A DNA stretch of 64,000 nt from a bacterium 210917-DFI.7.65 (lineage in GTDB: Bacteria; Bacillota; Clostridia; Oscillospirales; Oscillospiraceae). The translations under genes were made by a program, and so were the position numbers. Below, piece after piece: positions 18,185-27,286 of this stretch. Below the pieces are notes generated by a model. The model made no database searches. It worked only from the letters and a program-made list of their open reading frames with translations, and had not been told where the DNA came from. Each line of letters opens with the position of its first letter. Position 1 is the first letter of the stretch. Location: positions 434,001 to 498,000 of the forward strand of contig JAJCJJ010000001.1 in NCBI GenBank assembly GCA_020555865.1, given 5' to 3'.

Positions 18185-18210
18185 GAGCAGGAGCAGTAAT
18201 GCTCCTGTTC
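18185..18210 (+). repeat. Hairpin between tRNA-Gly and tRNA-Cys
   Basis: GAGCAGGAGC pairs with GCTCCTGTTC around a 6-base loop. No T-run follows, so RNA processing is as likely as termination. Confidence 0.6.
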
Positions 18211-18216
18211 CCATAT

Positions 18217-18291
18217 GGTGACATAGCCAAGTGGTAAGGCAAGGGTCTGCAAAACCCTGATTCCCCGGTTCAAATCCGGGTGTCACCTCCA
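18217..18291 (+). tRNA. tRNA-Cys (anticodon GCA)
   Basis: A 75-base cloverleaf with encoded CCA. GGTGACA pairs with TGTCACC, the anticodon loop is TCTGCAA and the T-arm is CGGTTCAAATCCG. Last gene of the cluster. Confidence 0.96.
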
Positions 18292-18294
18292 GAG

Positions 18295-18325
18295 AAAGGC
18301 ACCAGCCATAAGGCTGGTGCCTTTT
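18295..18325 (+). terminator. Terminator of the tRNA cluster
   Basis: AAAGGCACCAGCC pairs with GGCTGGTGCCTTTT across a 4-base loop and sits 3 bases after tRNA-Cys. Confidence 0.92.
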
Positions 18326-18833
18326 GTCTTTGTGCAGCCGTCGCGTATTTGCGAGCAGCCAAAATGCAGCGCTTGCAGCGCGATGGTGAAATCCCCCGGC
18401 TTTGAAAGACCGGGGGATTTGACTATTTTCGGCGAGAATTCTGAACCTGTTTGTATGCAGGGGGTGTTTGTGGCGCCTGAGCCAGATACAAATGTGTTGC
18501 CCCGACAGGGAGACGGCGCTGTTTTTGACGCTGGTGTTTTACTGCGGAGTGTTTTGGCTGGGATGAGTGAAGCATGCTGGAACACCCGACATTGTTTGCG
18601 CTGGTGCCACCACGGGCAGCGGCTGGGTGCTGGGACGGCTGCTCCTGGTGGGTGCCTGGCGGCGCTGCTTGGGACTGTGGAGCGGCCAGGTATTTACACA
18701 GCGGCCTCCTGCGCTGGGAGAACTGGATCCGGCATTTTGCTGCCGCCGGAAATGGAGCTTCTGCAATGTGTAGTGCTGTCGGCAGGACAGATGCTTTTGG
18801 GCAGCCTGGCAGATGCCGTGGATAAGGCCGGCG
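18326..18833. other. About 500 bases without a recognisable gene
   Basis: The region between the tRNA terminator and the glycyl-radical operon terminator holds one clear element, a hairpin at 18389-18420 (AAATCCCCCGG with its complement, 10-base spacing, T-rich on both sides). Open frames cross it, but none shows a ribosome site or a protein-like composition. I looked for and did not find tmRNA, RNase P, SRP RNA or 6S RNA signatures. Confidence 0.5.
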
Positions 18834-18870
18834 AAAAGCCCCCTCCCATGATTTATGGGAGGGGGCTTTT
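18834..18870. terminator. Terminator of the minus-strand glycyl-radical operon
   Basis: AAAAGCCCCCTCCCAT pairs with ATGGGAGGGGGCTTTT around GATTT. It lies 35 bases beyond the stop of the enzyme gene and is symmetrical enough to work both ways. Confidence 0.92.
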
Positions 18871-18904
18871 GATCTTTGGAAGGGGCGTTCCGCCGCCGGG
18901 CCTG

Positions 18905-21325
18905 TTACCAGTTGGCCAGTTCTGTGCGGTCGATGATGGCTTGCTGTGCGTCGGGGCGCAGTTCTACGAAATAGGCGCTGTATCCCGCCACGCGCACCAG
19001 GAGATCGCTGTAGTTTTCCGGGTGCTCCTGTGCGTCACGCAGCGTGTCATTGGACACCACGTTGAACTGGACATGGTAGCCGCCCAGCTGACTTTCTGTA
19101 CGCATCAGGGCGATCAGGTTTTTCTTATCCTGTTCTGTTTCCAGCAGCGAAGGACTCAGCTTCATGTTCAACAGATTGCCGCAGCCGGACTTGGAGTGAT
19201 CCATGGTGCAGACGGATTTGATAATGGCGGTGGGGCCGTTCTTATCATAGCCGGTGTAAGGGGATACGCCGTCTGCCAGAGGCGTACCGGCTTTGCGGCC
19301 GGAAGGCAGCGCGCAGGTGACTTCGCCGTGGGGAACGTTGGCGATGACGGGCACGTTGCCGGTGACAAAACTGTAACCCAGCAGGTTTTTATAAGAGGAA
19401 GTGACTTCGTAGGAGAAGTCCATCATCTCCTTGGCGATATTGTCCACGTAGGGATCGTCATTGCCGTACTTGGGAGCGTTGTTGATCAGAATCTGGCGTT
19501 CTACCTCATAGCCTTCGAAATCAGCCTCGAGCATTTTGACCAGCTGATCCATGGTGAAGACCTTGTCTTCGTAAACCAGCTTTTTCACGGCGGCCATGGA
19601 ATCGACCAGGTCGGTCAGGCCCGTGGTTTCCAAGCCGGGGCCGTTGTTAAACCGGGCTCCGCCGAACAGGCAGTCCGTGCCGTTTTCCACGCAGCCCTCC
19701 GTCAGGATGGAACGGACGGTTTTGGGCAGCTTCTTCATATGGGCCTGCTCCGATACATGAACGCTGGCCACGGCCATTTTGATCTGATAGGCCATCTGTT
19801 TTTTGACCGCGTCTTCAAATTTTTCATAGGTATCGAAAGTTCTGGGATCGCCGGTTTTCAGGCCGATGTCGCGCTTCCAGTAGCGGGTGTAGCCGTTGAA
19901 CAATGCCCATTCCACAGCGATGGCGTAGCTGTAGCGGCAGCCTTCGGCCCACATGTGGGACGTACCGGCGGGATAAGGTTCGATGCAGCCGCCCACGGAC
20001 CAGTTATAGGCGTCTTTCAGCGGCACGCCGCGGCGCTCCAGAATACGGAAAGCATTTTCATCGTAAAACACGGCGGGCTGACCGGTGCCCAGCCTGATCA
20101 GGTCGCAAACCTTCATCAGATATTCGTCGGGTGTCTTTTCGTTGACGCGGACGTTGATGGTGGGGGTGTTCATCCGCAGATCCATGGTGCACTGGAGCAT
20201 CATGGAAGACAATGCGTTGACGGCGTTCTCTCCATTGTCGTCCACGCCGCCCACTGTGACGCCGCAGAAAGAAATGTAACCGGAGTAATAGGACGCGCCA
20301 TCGGCAGTCACCACATAAATGTACTCGGCCAATTTGATCCACAGACACTCCAGCAGCTCCTGAGCTTCCAGCTGGGTAATGGTGCCGTTTTCCATGTCGG
20401 CTTTGTAGAAGGGATAGAGATACTGGTCGGGCCGGGCGATGCAGCAGGCCTGCTGGTTTTCATCGGCCCAGATCATCATCTGGGTAAACCACACGGACTG
20501 GACGGCTTCGTGGAAGTTCCGGGGTGCTTCGTAAGGGGCGCGGCAGGCTTCGGCAATCTTCAGCAGTTCTGCTCTGCGGGTAGGGTTGGACTCTGCTGCC
20601 GCCAGCTCCCGGGCATAGTCGGCATGGCGCTGGCACATCACGCGGCAGGCTTCACAGCTGATGATGACGGCTTCATAAAATTTGGCCTTGCTCCAAGTCT
20701 GGGGGTCAGTGCGATCCAGGGCGGCCAGATAGGCCTCGGCCTCCTCGCGCACGCCCTTGAAGCCTTTTTTCATCACAATGTTGTGATAGCCCACAGACCA
20801 TTCGCCGCCGCCGGTGGCGGATTTGGCGTCGCTGAAAACAATGTTGGTGCCCATGCCGATGTTTTTGAGTTCGTCGCTCATATTGGCATAGAAATATTCC
20901 TCCATGGATTTGCCTTCCCAGAAGGGGAAAATTACTTCCCGCAGAGCCTTTTTGGTTTCTTCGGAGATCTGATAGGGGTCTTGGGGACGGGTAGCCATGG
21001 TGTCCATTTCGTCTTCAATCCACTTGTAGCAGATTTCGGGGCAGACGACGGCGGAGCGGTGCTTGGAGCCTTCGGTGCCGATGATCAGTTCGTCGTTGCC
21101 GATCACCAGGGGCTTTTCCGTCATGTAGGCCAGCAGCGCCTTGGCATGGCGGATCGGAAGATCTTCTGCTTCGGTTTCCTGGTATACACGGGTGTACACC
21201 AGCGCACGAAAGACATCCAGCTCGGGTTTATTTCGGAAAAACTGGTCTCTCAGGCGGTTGATGCGATCGGTCGCACCATCGGTCCATTTTTTTCTTTCCA
21301 CATTGTTGTTGCCGCAGCAAGCCAT
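18905..21325 (-). CDS. Glycyl-radical enzyme of unassigned substrate
   Basis: The 806-residue product is a full-length member of the pyruvate formate-lyase/glycyl-radical superfamily. It has the active-site loop with Cys447 in GGCIEPY and the C-terminal radical site RVAGYSAYF with Gly781. The Cys-x-Glu pattern (Cys447, Glu449) excludes pyruvate formate-lyase, which has two cysteines, and fits the dehydratase/lyase/decarboxylase groups. What follows the active site ('PAGTSHMWAEGCRYSYA') does not match the loops I recall for choline lyase, glycerol or propanediol dehydratase, or hydroxyproline dehydratase. ATG 21325 follows AAGGAGG. It is the second gene of an operon with its own activase, 88 bases upstream. 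The reaction is unknown. Confidence 0.9.
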   Translation of the reverse strand: MACCGNNNVERKKWTDGATDRINRLRDQFFRNKPELDVFRALVYTRVYQETEAEDLPIRHAKALLAYMTEKPLVIGNDELIIGTEGSKHRSAVVCPEICYKWIEDEMDTMATRPQDPYQISEETKKALREVIFPFWEGKSMEEYFYANMSDELKNIGMGTNIVFSDAKSATGGGEWSVGYHNIVMKKGFKGVREEAEAYLAALDRTDPQTWSKAKFYEAVIISCEACRVMCQRHADYARELAAAESNPTRRAELLKIAEACRAPYEAPRNFHEAVQSVWFTQMMIWADENQQACCIARPDQYLYPFYKADMENGTITQLEAQELLECLWIKLAEYIYVVTADGASYYSGYISFCGVTVGGVDDNGENAVNALSSMMLQCTMDLRMNTPTINVRVNEKTPDEYLMKVCDLIRLGTGQPAVFYDENAFRILERRGVPLKDAYNWSVGGCIEPYPAGTSHMWAEGCRYSYAIAVEWALFNGYTRYWKRDIGLKTGDPRTFDTYEKFEDAVKKQMAYQIKMAVASVHVSEQAHMKKLPKTVRSILTEGCVENGTDCLFGGARFNNGPGLETTGLTDLVDSMAAVKKLVYEDKVFTMDQLVKMLEADFEGYEVERQILINNAPKYGNDDPYVDNIAKEMMDFSYEVTSSYKNLLGYSFVTGNVPVIANVPHGEVTCALPSGRKAGTPLADGVSPYTGYDKNGPTAIIKSVCTMDHSKSGCGNLLNMKLSPSLLETEQDKKNLIALMRTESQLGGYHVQFNVVSNDTLRDAQEHPENYSDLLVRVAGYSAYFVELRPDAQQAIIDRTELANW

Positions 21326-21413
21326 AATTGTGCCTCCTTCATAATGATCCTTATGGGAACGAATTTTTCGGGATGGTTGCGATGCTGTGACTGGGGATAT
21401 GGGGAAATGCTGT

Positions 21414-22322
21414 TTAACCGCCGATCTGGACGTGCAAGCCGTACGATTCCAGAAACGTTTTAATCCGATTCATGGCTTCGCTTTTGGGCAGCGCCACATC
21501 GGGCAGTTGATAATCCATGTGCAGAGCTTCGTATTTGGAAAGTCCCATGTTGTGATACGGCAGGCAATGCACTGCTTCAATGTGCTCTTTCCGTTCGGAT
21601 AAATAGGCGCCGGCCAGACGGAGATCCTCATCCGTGTCGTTGATGCCGGGGATGATAGGCATGCGGACAATCACCCGGGCGCACTGGCACAACCGGGACA
21701 GATTCGACAGAATCTGCTCATTGCCGCGGCCGCAGTATTGCTGGTGCTTTGCGCTGTCGATACACTTCAGGTCGAACAGAAACAGGTCGATCCAGGGCAG
21801 AACCGCCTCAAAGGCGTCCCAGGATACGCAGCCGCAGGTTTCCACTGCAGAGTTGAGCCCCATCTGCCGGTATTCCCGGGCAATTTCGATAATAAAAGCG
21901 GGATGGAGCAGCGGTTCTCCTCCGGAAAACGTTACACCCCCGCCGGAATTTTGATAAAAAGGCAAATCCCGGTCAATTTCCTGCCGCGCCTCCTGTGCTG
22001 TCATCCATGCACCTTTGAGCACCCGGGCTTGACTGGCGCAGACTTTAGTGCATGTGCCGCAGTTGGTGCAGCGCTCGGCCTGGAAGGACAGCGCGCCGTC
22101 CCTGGTGGAAATTGCCCCCTGAGGGCAGCGGCTGATGCACAGGCCGCAGTGAATGCATTTGAGCGGATACAGCATCAGCTGGGGCTGGGGAGCGATGTTT
22201 TCAGGGTTTGCGCACCACTGGCAGCGCAGGGGGCAGCCTTTCAGGAACAGGATGCTGCGGATCCCCGGGCCATCGTGTACGCTGAACTTTTGGATATTGG
22301 TAATCACTGCCTGTGCTTGCAT
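21414..22322 (-). CDS. Glycyl-radical enzyme activating protein (radical SAM)
   Basis: This 302-residue activase installs the glycyl radical on the partner enzyme using S-adenosylmethionine. It has the radical SAM motif C-x3-C-x2-C in LKGCPLRCQWCANPE (about 29-43). A ferredoxin-like insert with two clusters (CIHCGLCISRCP and CTNCGTCTKVC) is typical of activases of non-PFL enzymes. FSGGEPLLHP contacts the SAM amino group, and late 'VIVRMPIIPGIND' and 'LPYHNMGLSKYEAL' complete the fold. It is first in the operon, with GAGGTGA before ATG 22322. The strong promoter at 22504-22532 leaves a leader of about 175 bases holding a terminator-like hairpin. Confidence 0.93.
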   Translation of the reverse strand: MQAQAVITNIQKFSVHDGPGIRSILFLKGCPLRCQWCANPENIAPQPQLMLYPLKCIHCGLCISRCPQGAISTRDGALSFQAERCTNCGTCTKVCASQARVLKGAWMTAQEARQEIDRDLPFYQNSGGGVTFSGGEPLLHPAFIIEIAREYRQMGLNSAVETCGCVSWDAFEAVLPWIDLFLFDLKCIDSAKHQQYCGRGNEQILSNLSRLCQCARVIVRMPIIPGINDTDEDLRLAGAYLSERKEHIEAVHCLPYHNMGLSKYEALHMDYQLPDVALPKSEAMNRIKTFLESYGLHVQIGG

Positions 22323-22379
22323 TGCGTCACCTCATTTCCGTATCGCTCCGGGCTGTGTTTGTGCCCGAGAGAACATAAA

Positions 22380-22413
22380 AAGTCCAAAAAACCATGTAAA
22401 GGTTTTTGGACTT
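22380..22413 (-). promoter_or_regulatory. Terminator-like hairpin in the leader of the minus-strand activase
   Basis: On the minus strand AAGTCCAAAAACC pairs with GGTTTTTTGGACTT and is followed by TTTTATG. It lies between the promoter and the activase start, so it could act as an attenuator. No known riboswitch or T-box core is recognisable upstream of it. Confidence 0.6.
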
Positions 22414-22503
22414 CGATGCCGCCAAACCGCGCCGGTATACGCCGTTGCACACCAGCGGTGATATTCTTGTCAAGAGAGAAATAATCCATTGTAATTGTTC
22501 TTT

Positions 22504-22532
22504 ATCATACCAATTACACATGAATCTGTCAA
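22504..22532 (-). promoter_or_regulatory. Near-consensus promoter for the unassigned glycyl-radical operon
   Basis: On the minus strand TTGACA, 17 bases, TATGAT. Transcription should start near 22497, about 175 bases before the activase ATG. Confidence 0.8.
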
Positions 22533-22539
22533 TCATGTT

Positions 22540-22860
22540 TCTAATTTTTGTGCAGAGTAAATAAAAAACGGAGAGATCCTTTAGGCAGCTCGGAAAATTT
22601 TTGACTGAAGAAACGAAGAGATGCTTTTCTGTTCCAGGTGAAATAAGGATGCCGGAACATAGAGGAAGGCAGCTGGCGTATGGCCCGCGGTTTATCCCAG
22701 GGAGGAAAATTCAGACTAAAGTTGTAGAACGGGGATCAGAACGAAACAGAACAAAAAGAGTCAGCCCGAAAATACATCTCGTGCTCGATGGCGGGTGTGG
22801 TGAAAGATCTGTACAATAAAGACAGACGGTAAGGAGTACAGATTGTTTGAATTTAACAAA
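22540..22860. other. Upstream region of the hpdB operon, no gene seen
   Basis: About 320 bases separate the minus-strand promoter from the hpdB ribosome site. A TACAAT at about 22811 could be a -10 element but lacks a convincing -35. A short open frame (22601-22819) has no ribosome site and no protein-like features. The length suggests an activator-dependent promoter or leader. Confidence 0.4.
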
Positions 22861-22871
22861 AAGGAGGCCAA

Positions 22872-25613
22872 ATGAACATGGCAGATGCTGTAACAGGAAA
22901 GAGACTGGAAGAAATCTTGGCGGAACAGGGCCTGTCCACAGGTTTTGTGTATGGTGCGCCCCAGGATGAAAGCTGGGACGGTGTGGTGGACCGGGAAATC
23001 AAACTCGAACCGAAAGCCCGCACAAAGTGGCTGATGGACAGCCTGTTTTACCAGAGTTTTTCCACGGCGAACACCGAATTCCCCTATTGGTATACCAGAA
23101 AGTTTGAGGAATGCGACGGCGATGTGCTGGAAGTGCGCCGTGCAAAGGCGCTGGCCTGCGCTTATGCGCATACGACGCCCACTGTTTACCCAAAGGACCT
23201 GCTTCCGGGCGGGAAGACCAGTTATCTGCGCGGAGGATTTCCAATGCCCTGGCTGACCAACTCTTTCTATTTGGCCAAAGAGGATGAATTCAAGGAACAG
23301 GCCAAAAACACCTCGGCCGTTATTGACGAGATGGCACAGTTGGGAACCGGCGGCGGCAATGTGGTCAAAAACAACGGCAAGATCATTTCGCTGGCGGGCA
23401 AATTTGGCATCCGCGCCGAAGAAGTGCCGGTTATGATCAAACTGGCCCATGAGTGGAAAGGAAAATCCGTCGAAGATCTGGGATTGCATTATGAACGCCT
23501 GATGCCGGACTTCAAAATGAAGGACGACATTATGAAAACCGTCCTGGTGTTCTGTGACAGCGGTTATACCATCCCCCAGGGGCGTGAGATTGCCAGTTAC
23601 TATTATCCGTTGGAATATGGCCTGGATAAGATGATCGCCATGTGCCAGGAACGCCGCGGTGAAGTGGCAGGTAATGCCGGCGGGGACGGGATCCTCGGCA
23701 TGAAACGCCTGTACTTCTATGAAGCAGCCCGCATTGTTCTGGGTGGTATCCAGCAGTTCTGGCTCAATTATGTCAAAGAACTGCAGAGCCTGGCGGAAGA
23801 AGAGCGGGATGAGGCACAGAGGGCGGAATATCTGCAGCTGGCCGATCAGATGGAATGGATCGCCCATAATCCGCCGCGGAATTTCCGCGAAGCGCTGCAC
23901 ATGACTTACCTCATTCACGTCACCGTTTTGAACGAGGATGCAATATCCGGCTATTCGCCCGGCCGGCTGGGTCAAGTACTGTATCCGTATTTTGAAAAAG
24001 ATATTGCTGACGGGACAATTACGGAAGAGGAAGTGCTGGAACTGCTGGAGAACCATCGCTTCAAATTCAGTGCTATTGAATTGTTTGCCAGTACCGGTAT
24101 TTCCGGCGGCATTTCCGGCAACACCTTCAACAACTTGTCTCTGGGCGGCCTGCAGAAGAACGGCCGACCCTGTGGCAATCGCCTGGAATGGCTCATCCTG
24201 CATGCGGGCATGACAAATCCCTGTCCGCAGCCTACGCTTTCGGTGCTTTTCGACGAGCGGCTGCCGGAAGAGTTCCTGCTCAAGTGTGTGGAGTGCACAA
24301 AGATCGGTACGGGATACCCTGCCTGGATGAACAACCGCGGTGCTATGGAGTTCCTGCTGAACCAGTATGGCGATGAGGGAATGACCGTGGAAGAGGCTCG
24401 GGCTGTGGCCATCGGCGGCTGTCTGGAAACGGCGCCCGCATCCTGGATGCCGCTGCATTTCAACGGAAAAACGCATTACATCCCGACCGGATCCAGCCAG
24501 ACTACTTCGGTGGGCGTTCACTTCCTGGATAACCCCAAGGTGCTCAATGTGGTTCTGTTCAACGGTGTAGATCCGAGAACCGGTATTCAGGTACTTCCGC
24601 CTCACAATAAGGAACTGAACACCTATGAGGAGTTGTGGGAGCAATATAAAGCCTATTATGCCATGATCCTTGATGTTTCCGTCCGCGCAAACAATATCGA
24701 GCACGATGTGTGGCGCGACCGCAATATGTCCATTGTCAACTCGATCATGAAGCCGGACTGTTTGACGAAGGGGCATCATATCGGCCATATGGGAACACGA
24801 TATAATGCTACATATAATATTGAGTCCTGCGGCACCATCAATATGGTCAATTCGCTGGCTGCCCTCAAGCAGTTGGTGTATGAGCAGAAGAAGTATACAC
24901 TGGAAGACTTCCGTGAGGCGATCCGAAACAATTTCGGATTCTATACGGCCATGGAGTCCAAGGCATATTCGCTGGGCGAGCAGGTGAAAAAGCCTGATGT
25001 CACACAGTTTGACGAGATCCACGGCGACTGCCTGAAAGCGCCTAAGCACGGCAACGGAGAGAAGATGACCGAAGAGATCCTGGTGGAATACGAGGATTGG
25101 TTCTGTGACCTTTGCAACCAGTATCAGTCCCTGTATGCCAAGCCCATGTATGCCTGCCAGATTTCGGTGGCGCTGCATGCCGCGGTTGGAATGGCGACCT
25201 GCGCGACGCCTGACGGCCGCCTGTGCAATACGGCGCTGGCGGATGGTTCCATGTCCGCATACCCCGGAACGGACCGCAACGGCCCCTATGCCCTGATGGC
25301 TTCCAGCTGCTGCTGGGATCAGAGCAAATCCCAGAACAGCCAGATGAATATGAAGTTCCATCCCAATGCGGTCAAGGGGATTGACGGCAGCAAGAAGCTG
25401 CTGGCGCTGATCCGCTCCTATATGGACCAGGGCGGTTTCCATGTTCAGTTTAATATTGTTGATTCCAAGATGCTCAAAGATGCGCAGAAGCATCCGGATG
25501 CCTACCGCGACCTGCTGGTGCGTGTGTCCGGGTTTACGCAGTACTGGGTCGAAACCGGCAAGCCGGTGCAGGATGAAGTGATTGCCCGCACCGAATTTGA
25601 AGGAGGGGTATGA
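22872..25613 (+). CDS. hpdB: 4-hydroxyphenylacetate decarboxylase, catalytic glycyl-radical subunit
   Basis: HpdB decarboxylates 4-hydroxyphenylacetate, a tyrosine fermentation product, to p-cresol and CO2. The 913-residue length fits the family (about 900), which is longer than most glycyl-radical enzymes. Cys517 and Glu519 lie in IGGCLETAP, matching the Cys/Glu pair of clostridial HpdB. Gly887 is in the radical site RVSGFTQYW, with Ser where RVAG is usual. The C-terminus 'GKPVQDEVIARTEFEG' and the 'RANNIEHDVWRD' and 'GHHIGHMGTRYNATYN' segments are those of HpdB. AAGGAGG lies 4 bases before ATG 22872 and 10 before ATG 22878. The next gene encodes the small subunit, which only this decarboxylase type needs. 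Confidence 0.92.
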   Translation: MNMADAVTGKRLEEILAEQGLSTGFVYGAPQDESWDGVVDREIKLEPKARTKWLMDSLFYQSFSTANTEFPYWYTRKFEECDGDVLEVRRAKALACAYAHTTPTVYPKDLLPGGKTSYLRGGFPMPWLTNSFYLAKEDEFKEQAKNTSAVIDEMAQLGTGGGNVVKNNGKIISLAGKFGIRAEEVPVMIKLAHEWKGKSVEDLGLHYERLMPDFKMKDDIMKTVLVFCDSGYTIPQGREIASYYYPLEYGLDKMIAMCQERRGEVAGNAGGDGILGMKRLYFYEAARIVLGGIQQFWLNYVKELQSLAEEERDEAQRAEYLQLADQMEWIAHNPPRNFREALHMTYLIHVTVLNEDAISGYSPGRLGQVLYPYFEKDIADGTITEEEVLELLENHRFKFSAIELFASTGISGGISGNTFNNLSLGGLQKNGRPCGNRLEWLILHAGMTNPCPQPTLSVLFDERLPEEFLLKCVECTKIGTGYPAWMNNRGAMEFLLNQYGDEGMTVEEARAVAIGGCLETAPASWMPLHFNGKTHYIPTGSSQTTSVGVHFLDNPKVLNVVLFNGVDPRTGIQVLPPHNKELNTYEELWEQYKAYYAMILDVSVRANNIEHDVWRDRNMSIVNSIMKPDCLTKGHHIGHMGTRYNATYNIESCGTINMVNSLAALKQLVYEQKKYTLEDFREAIRNNFGFYTAMESKAYSLGEQVKKPDVTQFDEIHGDCLKAPKHGNGEKMTEEILVEYEDWFCDLCNQYQSLYAKPMYACQISVALHAAVGMATCATPDGRLCNTALADGSMSAYPGTDRNGPYALMASSCCWDQSKSQNSQMNMKFHPNAVKGIDGSKKLLALIRSYMDQGGFHVQFNIVDSKMLKDAQKHPDAYRDLLVRVSGFTQYWVETGKPVQDEVIARTEFEGGV

Positions 25614-25615
25614 TT

Positions 25616-25870
25616 ATGAAACACAGCGATTGCAAGAATTTCACACCGTTGGATGCGTTCAAGGGCCTGTGCCGGGCAAATGGAGGCATGGTAATGATTG
25701 ACAGCGATACTTGCCCGCAGTTTGCGGCGGCACCGAAATGCCGGAATTGTGTTCATTTCTGTGATCCGAATGAAGAGGAAATGGGCATCTGCAAAGGATT
25801 GGAGAAGGAATACTGGGCCTATGCCGATTTGAATGCAAAGACCTGTGAAGGATATCAGGCAAAAGAATAA
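25616..25870 (+). CDS. hpdC: 4-hydroxyphenylacetate decarboxylase small iron-sulfur subunit
   Basis: HpdC is a protein of about 85 residues that binds two [4Fe-4S] clusters and is needed for the active HpdBC complex. The 84-residue product has the family pattern: HSDCKNF at the start, a Cys in GLCRA, TCPQF, then CRNCVHFC, GICKGLEKEYW and TCEGY at the end, giving eight cysteines and flanking histidines. ATG 25616 follows AAGGAGGGG at 8-9 bases; the ATG at 25610 overlaps the hpdB stop and is too close. Its presence is the strongest reason to call the upstream enzyme HpdB and not another arylacetate decarboxylase. Confidence 0.93.
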   Translation: MKHSDCKNFTPLDAFKGLCRANGGMVMIDSDTCPQFAAAPKCRNCVHFCDPNEEEMGICKGLEKEYWAYADLNAKTCEGYQAKE

Positions 25871-25894
25871 CGGAGCAGTCCGCAGCAGGTTTTG

Positions 25895-25920
25895 AAAGGG
25901 GCGGCAAAGCCGCCCCTTTT
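25895..25920 (+). terminator. Hairpin between hpdC and the MFS gene
   Basis: AAAGGGGCGGC pairs with GCCGCCCCTTTT around AAA, with a short T-run. It may reduce transcription into the transporter and activase genes, leaving more HpdBC than activase. Confidence 0.75.
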
Positions 25921-25939
25921 CCAGAAAGGAGAGAGGATT

Positions 25940-27214
25940 ATGTCTGAAAAGGATAGCACCCGCAGTGGGCTTCTGGTTGTTGTGGCGGCATTTTTGGCGT
26001 ACTTTGTATTCTTTGGATATCGGAGCGCATTCTCTGTTCTGCTGACGCCCATGACCACGGATATGGGCTGGGATGCTGCACAGGTTACCTCCGGTTACTC
26101 TATCATGATGCTGCTATATGCGGTAACATCCTATTTTTCCGGAATGTTTTTCACCAAATACGGCGCCAAATTCTGTTTCGGCGTTGGCACGATCGCCGGT
26201 TTCCTGGGGTATTTTGTAACGAGTTTTGCCGGGAGCTTTCTGGCCTATCTGGTGCCGTACGCGCTGTTTGCCGGCGTGGCTACCGGTATGCTGTTTGTGC
26301 CAGCTACGTCCACGGTGCGCAGCTGGTTTATCGGAAATGCGTACGGCAAAGCGTTCGGGTTTGCCGCAGCCGGCGCCTGTGTGGCTCAGGTGATTCTAAC
26401 CCTGGGACTTAAAGCGGTGCTTTTGACGATGGACTGGCGCATCGGCATGCGGATGCTGGCGGTGGTGGCGCTGGTGCTGCTGGCGGTGGCGACGATCCTA
26501 ACGAAAAAGCCGCCTGCCACCTATGGTATGAAGCCTAAGGGCGAGATCATCGGCGGCGCGGCCAAGGGTGCTCCGCCCCGTGTTTGGACGGTGAAGGAAG
26601 CTTTTAAAACCTATGTGGTGTGGGGATCCATCCTGGCGTTCTTCTGCTCGTGCTTCTCGGAGTTCCTGATCTGGTCTCAGTTGGTCAGCTATTGGGTCAA
26701 GGATGCTGGCATGAGCATGGGAGTCAGTACCAATTTGTATGCGTTCCTCGGTGTTTTGGGCTGCATTTTTGCGCCGCTGCTGGGCACGCTGTCGGATAAG
26801 TACGCCGGCAGAGTCGGCAATGAAACGGTTGCCCGCCGCCGGCTGATGTTCGTGGCCCCGGCCTGCGGCCTGCTGGGTATGGCCTGTCTGCTGCTGGGCA
26901 TCCATTCCCTGGCGATCACCATTCTGGCCTGCGTGTTCTTTGCCATGTACTGGCAGGGAATGCCTGCGCAGGTCACCGGCTACATGGGTTCTGTGTTCGG
27001 CCCGAGTTTCCCGAAGATCTGGGGTCTGGCCACATTGATTATCATGGGCATCGGCCCTGCACTGGGCAGCTATCTGGGCGCGAGATTGTATGTCGTGTTC
27101 GGCAGCTATCGGGTGTCGTTTATTATGGCGCTGGTTATGTTCGGCCTTTCGGCTTTCTTTGCCCTCACGCTGCCCAAGAAGATCCGGGAGATGGAACAGC
27201 GCAGCGATGGATAA
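25940..27214 (+). CDS. MFS transporter within the hpd operon
   Basis: This 424-residue major facilitator has about twelve hydrophobic helices in two halves, joined by a basic cytoplasmic loop around residues 190-215. It belongs to the monocarboxylate/oxalate-formate antiporter-like group of MFS proteins. ATG 25940 follows AAAGGAGAGAGG. It lies between hpdC and hpdA, where Clostridioides difficile has no gene. Position suggests import of 4-hydroxyphenylacetate or a related aromatic acid, or export of a product. An acid/acid exchange linked to decarboxylation is possible, but p-cresol itself is uncharged and can diffuse. Specificity is inferred from context only. Confidence 0.85.
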   Translation: MSEKDSTRSGLLVVVAAFLAYFVFFGYRSAFSVLLTPMTTDMGWDAAQVTSGYSIMMLLYAVTSYFSGMFFTKYGAKFCFGVGTIAGFLGYFVTSFAGSFLAYLVPYALFAGVATGMLFVPATSTVRSWFIGNAYGKAFGFAAAGACVAQVILTLGLKAVLLTMDWRIGMRMLAVVALVLLAVATILTKKPPATYGMKPKGEIIGGAAKGAPPRVWTVKEAFKTYVVWGSILAFFCSCFSEFLIWSQLVSYWVKDAGMSMGVSTNLYAFLGVLGCIFAPLLGTLSDKYAGRVGNETVARRRLMFVAPACGLLGMACLLLGIHSLAITILACVFFAMYWQGMPAQVTGYMGSVFGPSFPKIWGLATLIIMGIGPALGSYLGARLYVVFGSYRVSFIMALVMFGLSAFFALTLPKKIREMEQRSDG

Positions 27215-27286
27215 CGGATCGGGTGTAAGACAGATGATATGCTGCTGCGGGGGATTGCGAGGTGAGGACCTACGTCACAAACAGGT

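Noticed and set aside
18326-18833. A structured RNA (tmRNA, RNase P, SRP or 6S) after the tRNA cluster
   Set aside because: None of the conserved cores is present; only a single isolated hairpin was found.
18905-21325. Naming the minus-strand glycyl-radical enzyme as pyruvate formate-lyase, choline lyase or hydroxyproline dehydratase
   Set aside because: It lacks the Cys-Cys pair of formate-lyase, and the loop after the active Cys does not match the others as I know them; no microcompartment or proline genes accompany it.
18317-21463. A 1048-codon open frame on the + strand
   Set aside because: It runs antisense to the glycyl-radical enzyme, is rich in His/Gly/Val as expected for the mirror of a GC-rich gene, has no ribosome site and no recognisable domain.
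22323-22497. T-box in the leader of the minus-strand activase
   Set aside because: A GTATACCGGCGCGG stretch recalls the T-box GGTACCGCG, but the conserved AGGGTGG context and a specifier stem are missing.
22601-22819. A 72-codon frame upstream of hpdB
   Set aside because: No ribosome site, highly charged irregular composition and no similarity that I recognise.
22761-25493. A 910-codon minus-strand frame opposite hpdB
   Set aside because: Shadow of hpdB; the plus-strand protein has all family motifs, and the antisense product has none.
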